A stretch of DNA of 28,594 nt, from the IMG/VR virus record IMGVR_UViG_3300030108_005857, positions 1-28,594 of that record. The stretch is one strand, 5' to 3'. Positions 19,001-26,704 of this stretch are shown here, piece after piece (within the stretch, counting starts at the first letter, position 1; every line of letters begins with the position of its first letter). This DNA is from a virus. A model generated the notes under the pieces. The model had not been told where the DNA came from, did no database searches, and worked only from the letters and a program-made list of their open reading frames with translations. A program made the position numbers and the translations under genes.

Positions 19001-22000
19001 CATCAAATGCTAATTATAGTGTAAATACATCGTCAGGTGAATTCAGTGATCTTAAATACGGTCAAAATGTGGTTGATTTATATCCGCAGTTAGATCGTGA
19101 TAATGCTGATGATAACCCACTTTCAGCAAAATCTTTTGCACTGAGGAATCCATTAGGTGATGTCAATACCAATGATTTGAAAAAAAGTATAACTCGTGAA
19201 ACAAATGATATTTTTACAGCAAATTTAGGGATTGGATTAACTATTTCAAGTATTTCACCAATTTCAAGTGGAATATCAACAATAACATTTTCTAGAAATC
19301 ATAATTTTAGTGGTATTTCAACAGGTAAATTAAATTCAGTGAGTTCTGGTTTTAATAATGGTACTTTTCATAATGTCAAAATTTTAACTGATACAAACTC
19401 AGCAAGTGATTCAAATTGGAACGGAACTTTAGCTTCAGTTATTGTCACTGGTGGTTCTATAACAAATATTGATATTACTAATCCAGGTAGTGGTTATCAA
19501 TCCGGTGTAATTCTTTACATTGATCCAGCTATTGTAGGTGCTGGTGGTGGTAATGATCAAAGAAGAGTTAAAGATAAATTTGACCAGAATAATGTTGGAT
19601 TGGGTGCAAGTTTACTTTCAGGTTTTAGTAGTGATTTAACATTTCAGTTTACTGGTTCAGGTATAACAACAGATAGTTATGCTAGATTATTATCAGTACC
19701 ATCTAGAAATGCAATTTCAATCGCAAGAACAACTGGTGATAATGAAATTACCACAGATCAATTTGCTCTTTTAGTGAGTCCATCAGTTCAATCAACTGCC
19801 GTAACATCTAACTCTTTAACAACATTCACATCAACAAATCCACATGGATTAGTTGTGGGTAATAAATTTCAATTTAATGATAGTAGTAATAATAATCAAG
19901 GAACATTTATTGTCAAATCCCGCACCAGTTCGACAGTTTTCACCGCTACAACAGATTTATCAAATGGCACCTTGACTAATGGATTCGTATTGAAACATGG
20001 TTACTCTGCAAATGATGCAACATCTGATATTGATGCAGAGAATTTATCAGTGAGGGGCATCCCTATTTCAGGTAACGAGTTCGCAAAATTAGCAGCCAGT
20101 GTTTCAGCACCAACTACTTCTTCAGCAAATGACACTATAAGAATTACTCTCTTAAATGATAAATCAGGTATATTAAACAGATTTAGTTATGGATCTTATC
20201 TTCAAATTGATGATGAGATAATGAGAGTATCGAAAAATAGTTTGAGTGGATCTGATGATGATACTCTAACAGTCATCAGAGGTGTGTTGGGGTCATCAGC
20301 ATCTTCACATGATAACGGATCATTAGTTCAAAAAGTTAAACCAATTCCTATTGAATTCCATAGACCATCAATTTTGAGGGCATCTGGTCATACATTTGAA
20401 TATCTTGGTTACGGTCCAGGTAATTACTCAACTGCCTTACCGCAAGTACAGATAAAAACATTAACTGAAAAAGAAGAGTTTTTATCTCAATCTCAAGAGA
20501 GATCTGCTGGTATTGTTGTTTACACAGGTATGAATGACAAGGGTGATTTTTATATTGGTAATAATAAAAAATCTGCAACAACAGGTGAAGAAATTAATTT
20601 TGATGTTCCAGTGCCTACAATTACTGGAGCTGATCCATCTAGATTAAGTGTTATATTTGATGAAGTCACAGTTAAGGAAAGAATTCTTGTTGAGGGTGGC
20701 AAATCAAACACTTCTCTATCACAATTTGATGGACCTGTCACATTTAATGAAAAATTAAACATATTCAATAGTGTTAAAATTCAACCACCAGATGATCAAA
20801 AAGATTCAATCAACGTTACAACTGGTGGACTGGTTGTAGATGGTGGTGTTGGTATTGCTGGAACTGTTAATATTGGTGCTGGATCATCAGTGAATCTTCC
20901 AGATAATACACCACTACAATTAGGTGATGGCAACGATCTTCAGATTTTCCACACTTCCAATACTAACTCAGTCATAAGAGATTTTGGAACTGAATTATTC
21001 ATTGATGCAGAAACTCTTCATGTCAGACGCAATGTAAATACGGGTGATCCGTCCTTGGCCAAATTTAATGGTGGAGGATCTGTACAATTATGGTTTGACA
21101 TGGAAAATCATAATGATCCTAAATTAGAGACAACAGCAAAGGGAATTACAGTTGGAACTGGTGTCACCATTGAAACAAATGGACAGGCAAATTTCGCAGG
21201 TATTGTAACAGCACTTAAATATTTTGGAGATGGAGAAAACTTAGAAAATGTTGGATCTGTATTATCAGCAGCATCTGGAACTCAAAGACTTGTATTAACT
21301 GAATCTACTGTAGGCACAATGACCACTGTTGCCACAGATGCAAATTTAAGTTTTATAGCAAATCAAGGAAGACTTGTTGCCACAAACATCACTTCAAGTT
21401 CAATTACAGGTCAGTCATTAACACTTCAGAAAGGTGATAATGGCACTGGTCAATTAAATGTAACCACAGAAGATGACAACGTGCCAGGTATTGTTGTTAC
21501 TAATACTGGTGGAGTGAATAGTGTTCTCCAAGAATGGGTTGGAGATGATCATAAATTAGCAATTGAAAACGAGGGAGAGGATCAAGCATCTGGTTCTTAT
21601 CAAATCGTGAATAAGGCTACAAATAATGGAATCGTATTTTACGATAATGAAGGTGGTGTTAGAATTTTATATAGTGGAGCAATGAAATTTGATGTCAGAG
21701 ACACTGGAGTTAGAGTTGGTGATCCTTCTGAGACGGAGGTTCCACTTTTAGTTACTGGTGACATAACTGCATTCTCTTCTTCAGACATTAGACTAAAAGA
21801 TAATATTTCACCCATAACAAAAGCACTTGAAAAAGTAAACTCAATTAGTGGTAACACCTATACTAAAAAATCTGACGGAAGTTCACATACAGGAGTAATC
21901 GCACAAGAAATTGAAGCACTTGGTCTTCCAGGTATTACAACCACAAGAAGCAGTGGATATATGGCAGTAGATTATGAAAAATTAGTTCCACTCTTAATTG

Positions 22001-22128
22001 AAGCTATCAAAGAATTATCTGCAAAGGTAGATACTCTAGAATCAATGGCACATCCGAAACCAACTGGGAAAACTCAGAAAAGGAATGAGGATAGATTAGA
22101 TGCTCTTGAAAATCAAATAAATAACTAA
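16078..22128 (+). CDS. Giant beta-helix tail fibre with S74 chaperone domain
   Basis: This is a 2016-aa protein. Residues 1-560 resemble a pectate-lyase-type beta-helix region (RILYVSPSDIDATDS, PFKTIQRALLESARF, ILLMPGQHVIDNRPGYG, VPRGTSIVGLDLRKTRIRPK, later ITNSNSNFGQLALISDGF). Four PHGL-type modules occur at about 310-330, 660-675, 865-885 and 1244-1265. A GxGY module lies near 1120-1155 (ITNIDITNPGSGY) and an FEYLGYGPGNYSTALP element near 1440. The distal part has STF-type repeats. Residues about 1898-2016 are an S74 domain: SSSDIRLKDNI with Ser1902-Asp1903 and Lys1907, then GVIAQEIEALGLPG and YEKLVPLLIEAIKEL, ending in an extra basic coiled-coil tail. The N-terminal half is related to the protein at 2967. 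It probably forms a host-contacting fibre; no depolymerase active site could be identified. Confidence 0.8.
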   Translation: MPLNKLENFLKNVDGRILYVSPSDIDATDSITNEGNSLTKPFKTIQRALLESARFSYVKGNDNDLIERTTILLMPGQHVIDNRPGYGILNDGGVPKAIESGPNGAILPNANIFNLTNDSTFDLEQENNILYKFNSVHGGVIVPRGTSIVGLDLRKTRIRPKYVPNPTTSYGKDPKTAIFRITGTCYFWQFSVFDGDENGLVYTDNGNFDSEFRVQPVFSHHKLTIFEYADGVNLYDRSQLTDLDMYYAKISNAYNAASNRDIDQKFPTNEEGFAKQRPEWEIVGAFADDPISIVSIVSGDTPGVPSNKVTVTTASPHGLSVNTPIKIRGVSPQAYNISTKVTLVDPLDDKKFTYALPNFDLELQTPGDPSGNPGGTVVIETDTVTGASPYIFNISMRSVYGMNGLHADGSKASGFRSMVVAQFTGVSLQKDDRSFVKYIASNRDYEGNDANPVFGDNLALQSSSTNPDTAYHLDSSAIYRSGWETCHIKITNDAILQIVSVFAIGYNKHFEAQSGGDASITNSNSNFGQLALISDGFKKNSFASDDTSFLTHIIPPKSIDDTQLDNIDWLSINVGLTTTTATGGGNNSNKDRLYLFGFDAIDNVPPSLTQGFKVGAKLIDPLFVEIGGTTYSSNILMSDGTTSSEKVVRLVAPVNNIFNVTGGHNLETGEKVILISDVGDLPENIKTDVVYYVIKLDALNFKLASSLQNAIDGSEINVIGGQNLKIKSRVVDKISGDVGHPIQFDADNSNWYINTVDNNEIFQQLSSNGVIGLGDRTLTSFVKRVNDTRSIDDKIYKLRVTIPKEIVNSKNPESGFVIQESSTTGIRTDIDLTLKSSDTKLTRNDFLFERNPRFISTCTFDGSSVSVTAEEPHNLNVGDLITIKNTTDTTNTVGAANSGYNGSFSVETIPDSLSFTYNPGRTIPTSVTNAFDKSSPKSSPRFERTDLKSNIYTYRNIKIANHVPNQQDGIYHIIPSNANYSVNTSSGEFSDLKYGQNVVDLYPQLDRDNADDNPLSAKSFALRNPLGDVNTNDLKKSITRETNDIFTANLGIGLTISSISPISSGISTITFSRNHNFSGISTGKLNSVSSGFNNGTFHNVKILTDTNSASDSNWNGTLASVIVTGGSITNIDITNPGSGYQSGVILYIDPAIVGAGGGNDQRRVKDKFDQNNVGLGASLLSGFSSDLTFQFTGSGITTDSYARLLSVPSRNAISIARTTGDNEITTDQFALLVSPSVQSTAVTSNSLTTFTSTNPHGLVVGNKFQFNDSSNNNQGTFIVKSRTSSTVFTATTDLSNGTLTNGFVLKHGYSANDATSDIDAENLSVRGIPISGNEFAKLAASVSAPTTSSANDTIRITLLNDKSGILNRFSYGSYLQIDDEIMRVSKNSLSGSDDDTLTVIRGVLGSSASSHDNGSLVQKVKPIPIEFHRPSILRASGHTFEYLGYGPGNYSTALPQVQIKTLTEKEEFLSQSQERSAGIVVYTGMNDKGDFYIGNNKKSATTGEEINFDVPVPTITGADPSRLSVIFDEVTVKERILVEGGKSNTSLSQFDGPVTFNEKLNIFNSVKIQPPDDQKDSINVTTGGLVVDGGVGIAGTVNIGAGSSVNLPDNTPLQLGDGNDLQIFHTSNTNSVIRDFGTELFIDAETLHVRRNVNTGDPSLAKFNGGGSVQLWFDMENHNDPKLETTAKGITVGTGVTIETNGQANFAGIVTALKYFGDGENLENVGSVLSAASGTQRLVLTESTVGTMTTVATDANLSFIANQGRLVATNITSSSITGQSLTLQKGDNGTGQLNVTTEDDNVPGIVVTNTGGVNSVLQEWVGDDHKLAIENEGEDQASGSYQIVNKATNNGIVFYDNEGGVRILYSGAMKFDVRDTGVRVGDPSETEVPLLVTGDITAFSSSDIRLKDNISPITKALEKVNSISGNTYTKKSDGSSHTGVIAQEIEALGLPGITTTRSSGYMAVDYEKLVPLLIEAIKELSAKVDTLESMAHPKPTGKTQKRNEDRLDALENQINN

Positions 22129-22137
22129 AAAAGAAAT

Positions 22138-24267
22138 ATGTCTAATTATACAAAGTCATTTAATTTTCAGAACGGTGTACAGGTAGACGATGATAATTTT
22201 GTCGTCACATCAGGTGGATTGGTCGGTATCGGCACCTCAGTTCCAAGTAAAAAGTTAGATGTTCGTGGAAATGCTGACATATCAGGTATTCTTACTGCAT
22301 CAGGAGTTGAAGTTGGTGCTGCTATTACGGTGGGGAGTATTACAATAGATGCAGCAAGTGGAATAATAACAGCAAGTAAGTTTGTTGGAGATGCTGGAAG
22401 TTTAAATGGTATAGTTGCGATTGCTACAGATGGATTTGTTCAACAGGCAGGATCTTTATCCACTACAGCAAAAATTGGAATAAAGACAGATAATCCAATA
22501 TTTGATTTACAAATAGGATCAGATCCAAACTCATCTGTTGGAGTTGCAGTCACAAATGGTAATATATTAGTTAGTGGAATAGTAACTACAGGTATTTTAA
22601 CAGTTACAACTCATTCTGTATTTTCTGGTCTATCAACATTTAAAAACAATTTAGATGTTGATGGTGATGTAAGTATAGGCACTTCTGTATCAATAGGTGG
22701 TACAGTTGGGGTAGGAAGTGTATATTTTCGTTCTAATGTTAAAGCAATATTTGGAAATAATGAAGATTTATCCATATATCATGATGGAAGTCATAGTTAT
22801 ATAGAGGATAATGGCAGTGGTGATTTAATAGCAAAAACAAATATTTTTTATGTTAGAGGTCACAATGATGAAGCAATACTAACAGGATCACAGGATGGAA
22901 ATGTAGCTTTATATTTTAATGACTCTAAACGATTTTCCACATCAGGAATAGGTGTCACAATTTATAATCAACTAGATACCACTGACTTAAAGGTGGGTGG
23001 TATATCAACATTTGTAGGAAAATTAGACGCACAGGGTGATGTAGATTTAGGTGATAATGATACAGATACGATTAATATTAAAGCAAGGGTAGGTCAAGAT
23101 TTAGATCCAGTTGGAAATAGCACAAAAGATCTTGGACAGGCAGATAGAAGATGGAAAGATTTATATTTAGGGAATGGTTTGGATACAAAATATATAAACC
23201 TCACTGGCATTGCAACTTTTGCAGATGATTCAAAACTTAATTTTGGTGCTAGTGACGATCTACAAATTTATCATCAATCATCTGACGATACATCTAGAAT
23301 ATTAAGTAAAGAAAGAGATCTTTTAATATACACAAACCAACCGAACTCAGTAACGATTCAGACAAATGAAGAAAATGCCATTGTAGCCACTGCAAACAGA
23401 GGAGTAGATCTATATCATGATGCTATTTTACAATTTGCAACTGTCTCTACTGGAGCCTCTGTATATAATCAAATAGATTTTTTAAGTTTATCTGGTGGAA
23501 CATCAGGTTTATCAACATTTTCTGGAACAATAAAATATGGTAATGAAAGTTTAGAATATCCATACAGTTCTAGAAGATCATTTGATATTCTTAATAATGA
23601 TAGTGGAAATGTTAATTTCTATCTAGATGCAGGTAATATTGGACTTAACACTGGTGATTTTTATTGGCACAAAGGTTCAAATAATGCACGACTTATGACA
23701 TTGACACACACAGGTCGTCTTGGAATAGGTGTAACAGAACCTGAACAGACATTAAGAGTTGTTGGTGTTACATCAATTTTGGGTAATACGTTTGTTGAGG
23801 GTGACTTCCATGTTTCTGCAAATACAATATTTGATGGGAATCTAAACATTCCAACTGGAACTCTGACATTAAATACTGCTTTATCGGCAGATGTAATTGG
23901 TGATGTCACAGGAGATTTAACTGGAAACGTTAACGCAACGGCTGGTCTATCGACGTTTAATTACATTAACATGAATGGATCATCATACACCCAAGCAGGG
24001 GGTGTTGCACTTGATGCGTCAACACAGACTGCCTCATTTAGAAATGTAGGAGTAGGAACAACAGATCCTTCATCTGGTGCTGATTTTAAACTTTGTGGTC
24101 AAACATATAATGACAGATTTTTAATCATGCCTCGTGTTACAACAGATGAAAGAGAACTTATACAAGAACCAGAGGGTGGAAGTGTTATCTATAATTCCAC
24201 CAGTGATAGATTAGAAGTATATATAGTAGGAGTATCAACTTGGGTAGGCATTGCAACAACAACCTAA
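22138..24267 (+). CDS. Tail-fibre/structural protein with GIGT-type repeats
   Basis: This 709-aa protein is built almost entirely of the beta repeats seen in the 2365-aa fibre: VGIGTSVPSKKLDVRGNADI at the N-terminus, IGIKTDNPIFDLQIG, DLQIYHQSSDD, DLG...RRWKDLYLGNG and LGIGVTEPEQTLRVVGV. It lacks an S74 domain. It ends instead in FLIMPRVTTDERELIQEPEG, then GSVIYNSTSDRLEVY and WVGIATTT, a cap seen at the end of many phage fibre proteins. The N-terminal NYTKSFNFQNGVQVDDDNF may be an attachment segment. The gene starts nine bases after the preceding stop, with a weak ribosome binding site, and ends in a TAATG overlap with the polyglycine gene. It is likely a fibre segment that carries or precedes that adhesin; this is inferred from order. 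Confidence 0.7.
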   Translation: MSNYTKSFNFQNGVQVDDDNFVVTSGGLVGIGTSVPSKKLDVRGNADISGILTASGVEVGAAITVGSITIDAASGIITASKFVGDAGSLNGIVAIATDGFVQQAGSLSTTAKIGIKTDNPIFDLQIGSDPNSSVGVAVTNGNILVSGIVTTGILTVTTHSVFSGLSTFKNNLDVDGDVSIGTSVSIGGTVGVGSVYFRSNVKAIFGNNEDLSIYHDGSHSYIEDNGSGDLIAKTNIFYVRGHNDEAILTGSQDGNVALYFNDSKRFSTSGIGVTIYNQLDTTDLKVGGISTFVGKLDAQGDVDLGDNDTDTINIKARVGQDLDPVGNSTKDLGQADRRWKDLYLGNGLDTKYINLTGIATFADDSKLNFGASDDLQIYHQSSDDTSRILSKERDLLIYTNQPNSVTIQTNEENAIVATANRGVDLYHDAILQFATVSTGASVYNQIDFLSLSGGTSGLSTFSGTIKYGNESLEYPYSSRRSFDILNNDSGNVNFYLDAGNIGLNTGDFYWHKGSNNARLMTLTHTGRLGIGVTEPEQTLRVVGVTSILGNTFVEGDFHVSANTIFDGNLNIPTGTLTLNTALSADVIGDVTGDLTGNVNATAGLSTFNYINMNGSSYTQAGGVALDASTQTASFRNVGVGTTDPSSGADFKLCGQTYNDRFLIMPRVTTDERELIQEPEGGSVIYNSTSDRLEVYIVGVSTWVGIATTT

Positions 24268-25391
24268 TGGCAATAAACGCAGCAGTGGGTAACCCACCAA
24301 CAAATTCAATATCATTTTCTGACATCAGAAACGAATTTGGTGAAAGCACCGGAAGTTCTCTTGGTGCATATAGAATGCAAAATTTAAATATTGGGGGATT
24401 GACAGAAGTTTCTTTAGATCGGGATAAATGTGGTATTTTACAAGATAGACAAATTCCAGTTGATAATCAAACAATATCTTTTAGTGATTTTTACAATGCG
24501 AGATTGAATATTATAATTGATTGTCATTCAGTTGATGCTAATCGAGTACGTGCAAAGACTGACAGGTACAATCAGACCAATCCAGCCGGAAATTTTACTA
24601 TCATAGGACCAGGTGAAAAACCAGCTAATACGAGTGGCAAGAAAATTATAATTCACGTTAATAAAAAAATTGGATCTGCTGTAACTGGTAATGTTAACAC
24701 ATGTGCTTTAAGAACTGAAAATTGGACTGCTGGAACAGATTTAAGAGTTGAAGTTGGAAATAATGGTGTGATCGCTGGTGCTGGTGGTAATGGAGGAGAA
24801 GGTGGTGGTACTGAGAATAGATATGGTAAGAATGGTGGTAATGCAACTTCTGGATTAGGAATTCAATATACTCACGCAGCAACTGTCGTTACAACCGAGG
24901 GCAATGGTGTCGTTAAAGGTGGTGGCGGCGGTGGCGGCGGTGGAGGAAGTGCATGGGGTAAAACAGAGAGAAGACCAAAACCAAGTGTATCTGCCAGTGG
25001 TGGTGGCGGTGGCGGTGGTAGTGGTATCCCCGCTGGAGTAGGAGGAGCAAGAGGTACTGGAGGTGAGCGTGATAACGGAGCATCAAGAGCTGGTCAAAAT
25101 GGAAGTGCAACTCAAGGTGGAGAAGGTGGTACTTTCTCAAATGCAAACCAAGGTGGAGAAGGAAATTTCACACGAGGTGGAACTGGAGGAGATGGTGGAA
25201 CTGGTACTACCGGTGGAGGTGGTGGTGCTGGTGGTGCTGGTGGTGGAGGAGAATGGGAAAATGGACCTTCTGCAAGAGCTGGAGGTACTGGTGGAAACGC
25301 TGGAGCAGCAATCAGAAGAGCAAGTGGTGTACCCGCCCCTACAATTAATGCAACAGTTTATGGTTCTACAACTGCCAGTAATGTAGCATAA
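24267..25391 (+). CDS. Polyglycine-rich adhesin-like tail fibre protein
   Basis: The chosen start is the ATG overlapping the upstream stop (TAATG), giving 374 aa; an in-frame ATG at 24240 exists but would overlap the fibre gene by 28 bases. The N-terminus has two related phrases, SISFSDIRNEFG (about 14-25) and TISFSDFYNAR (about 70-80). Residues about 85-165 are beta-rich. Residues about 170-350 are dominated by GG and GGG runs with interspersed N, T, A and charged residues (GAGGNGGEGGG, then a nine-glycine run). This layout recalls T-even gp38-type adhesins, where polyglycine-II helices present receptor-binding loops. The same could be true here, but the family link is by composition only. 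The gene is last in the fibre operon, as gp38-type adhesin genes often are, and abuts the stop of a convergent oxygenase gene. Confidence 0.65.
   Translation: MAINAAVGNPPTNSISFSDIRNEFGESTGSSLGAYRMQNLNIGGLTEVSLDRDKCGILQDRQIPVDNQTISFSDFYNARLNIIIDCHSVDANRVRAKTDRYNQTNPAGNFTIIGPGEKPANTSGKKIIIHVNKKIGSAVTGNVNTCALRTENWTAGTDLRVEVGNNGVIAGAGGNGGEGGGTENRYGKNGGNATSGLGIQYTHAATVVTTEGNGVVKGGGGGGGGGGSAWGKTERRPKPSVSASGGGGGGGSGIPAGVGGARGTGGERDNGASRAGQNGSATQGGEGGTFSNANQGGEGNFTRGGTGGDGGTGTTGGGGGAGGAGGGGEWENGPSARAGGTGGNAGAAIRRASGVPAPTINATVYGSTTASNVA
24918..25330 (+). repeat. Glycine-codon-rich low-complexity DNA
   Basis: Dense GGT/GGA/GGC codons, including a run of nine glycine codons near 24918-24946. Local G content is well above the surrounding A+T-rich DNA. 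Open frames on the other frames and strand here are by-products of this repetition. Confidence 0.75.
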
Positions 25392-25913
25392 TTATTTTTC
25401 AAAAAACATACTAAGAGTTAATCTATATTTTGGTGCTTTACTAGATTGTGGTCGAATGGTGTGAGGGATACTACCATCAAATAAAATGAATCTGCCAGGT
25501 ATATAAGGAGTTGTATATGCAATGTTAGAAATATCATCGGGGTCATAGAAAATCGTTTCACCATACCAACCATCTTGCCATTCGAGATTTATATAGTAAA
25601 GAACAACCTGATAATCTTCGTGTCCATGAATGAAATGAATATCCTCTGACTTTACTAGATTTACAATGATTTTATCTAGTTTTTTGCTAGTGAACCAGTC
25701 AGTGTTTTGAATACAATCTTCAACATATGGAAATATCTTACAAGATTCTAATTCCTTTTGATTCCAAGAACTATGGAGATTTAATTCATACTTACCAGAA
25801 TCTTCTGAATCTTGCCAACCCAATGTGTAAGTGGAATTAATACAAAATCTCCATATATGATCTCTAGTGACAAATGGTATTTTATTGTCAAAAACACTAA
25901 GATGTAAATTCAT
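25392..25913 (-). CDS. 2OG-Fe(II) oxygenase, short form
   Basis: This is a 173-aa protein. The double-stranded beta-helix metal site is visible: His98-x-Asp100 in IHGHEDYQVV, distal His151 in FDGSIPHTIRP, and the probable 2-oxoglutarate-binding Arg164 in KYRLTLSMFF. The intervening LYYINLEWQDGWYGETIFY strand fits the family. Such enzymes use oxygen and 2-oxoglutarate to hydroxylate a substrate; small ones are common in marine cyanophages and related phages, mostly without known substrate. The gene overlaps the upstream oxygenase by four bases (ATGA), so the two form an operon. It ends at a stop directly abutting the stop of the convergent adhesin gene, leaving no terminator space. Protein, nucleotide or small-molecule substrates are all possible. 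Confidence 0.8.
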   Translation of the reverse strand: MNLHLSVFDNKIPFVTRDHIWRFCINSTYTLGWQDSEDSGKYELNLHSSWNQKELESCKIFPYVEDCIQNTDWFTSKKLDKIIVNLVKSEDIHFIHGHEDYQVVLYYINLEWQDGWYGETIFYDPDDISNIAYTTPYIPGRFILFDGSIPHTIRPQSSKAPKYRLTLSMFFEK

Positions 25914-26539
25914 TTTTTATCATTCGATTTATCTTTGCAACCAAAAAATGAAGTGATTGCATATCTACCCCATCCATCAAAGTATTTTGAATCTTCTATA
26001 CTAACCTTTCTAACTCCATGTGATACCCAACCTGGAAAAATTATAAGTGAATTATTTTCACAGGGGTATTCATAATCATATTGGGAAAAAAATAAATCAC
26101 CACCTTTAAATTTTTTAGGTTCTTTATAAAAGTATGAAAATCCTAAAAATTGAAATACTTTATCTGTATGGGTATCATAATATTCTTGATCGTGGTAATA
26201 TCTAACTTTGGTGATATCCCAATTACAATCCTTTGCTATTGAACAACATCCACCTAGTGAAGAAAACGCATCGAGAATTTCATTTTTAAATAATTTACGA
26301 TTAACTGTCAAGATATTTGATATTTTTCTGTGAGTTGAATAGATGTCATCTAGAATTATTGCTTTAGCATTTGTAGATTCGACAACACCACCATATTCTT
26401 TTGCTGCGAGAAGTTTTTCGGGTTTTGTATAAAAATTTAATTCCTCCCATATTAATTTCAATTCTTCCTCATTATAAAAATTTTTTATAATCATATGGGG
26501 GAACGGATCATCATATGTATCAGCGGTCAGTGTTTCCAT
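25910..26539 (-). CDS. 2OG-Fe(II) oxygenase
   Basis: This 209-aa protein has His124-x-Asp126 in YYDTHTDKVFQFL, distal His174 in FPGWVSHGVRKV and Arg192 in GRYAITSFFG, with KFKGGDLFF in the expected strand between them. The layout is close to that of prolyl-4-hydroxylase-like 2OG oxygenases, but substrate cannot be read from the sequence. The N-terminal 100 residues (DDPFPHMIIKNFYNEEELKL) match the 'nuclear' start common in such phage enzymes. The gene is first of a two-gene operon and partly similar in layout to its partner, though the pair are not close copies. A near-consensus promoter lies just upstream on this strand. No Shine-Dalgarno precedes the ATG; the predicted leader is about 15 bases. 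Confidence 0.8.
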   Translation of the reverse strand: METLTADTYDDPFPHMIIKNFYNEEELKLIWEELNFYTKPEKLLAAKEYGGVVESTNAKAIILDDIYSTHRKISNILTVNRKLFKNEILDAFSSLGGCCSIAKDCNWDITKVRYYHDQEYYDTHTDKVFQFLGFSYFYKEPKKFKGGDLFFSQYDYEYPCENNSLIIFPGWVSHGVRKVSIEDSKYFDGWGRYAITSFFGCKDKSNDKK

Positions 26540-26553
26540 ATTATTATTAACAC

Positions 26554-26570
26554 ATGTTATAGTATAACAT
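26554..26570. promoter_or_regulatory. 17-bp perfect palindrome over oxygenase -10
   Basis: ATGTTATAGTATAACAT is a perfect inverted repeat, 8-base arms around a central G. It covers the -10 box and predicted start site of the minus-strand oxygenase promoter, so it could be an operator. A+T-rich DNA makes chance palindromes more likely. Confidence 0.4.
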
Positions 26571-26588
26571 ATATATTCGATTTGTCAA
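26561..26588 (-). promoter_or_regulatory. Near-consensus sigma70 promoter of oxygenase operon
   Basis: On the minus strand: TTGACA (plus-strand 26583-26588), a 16-base spacer, then TATACT (plus-strand 26561-26566) preceded by TGT. The -35 is a perfect match and the -10 has one mismatch. The ATG lies 22 bases downstream of the -10. Confidence 0.65.
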
Positions 26589-26654
26589 AAACTAAAAAAA
26601 ACTACATACTCTGTATGGTTTGTTCGGAAGATTCTATAATTTTTTAAAGGGAAG

Positions 26655-26683
26655 TTGCAAAAACGATAATTTTTTGTTATAAT
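26655..26683 (+). promoter_or_regulatory. Sigma70-type promoter of methyltransferase gene
   Basis: TTGCAA (26655-26660), exactly 17 bases, then TATAAT (26678-26683) preceded by TGT, an extended -10. It points toward the methyltransferase gene at 26705 and is divergent from the oxygenase promoter. The predicted leader is about 15 bases. Confidence 0.65.
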
Positions 26684-26704
26684 ATGTGAGTATGATTATT
26701 TGTT

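Noticed and set aside
25063-25386. 107-codon alternative plus-strand frame in the glycine-rich region
   Set aside because: Repetitive GGN codons keep other frames open; the product is a Val/Glu-rich low-complexity string.
14410-25391. Diversity-generating retroelement feeding the tail tip or adhesin genes
   Set aside because: No reverse transcriptase gene and no template/variable repeat pair with adenine-specific differences were seen in the window.
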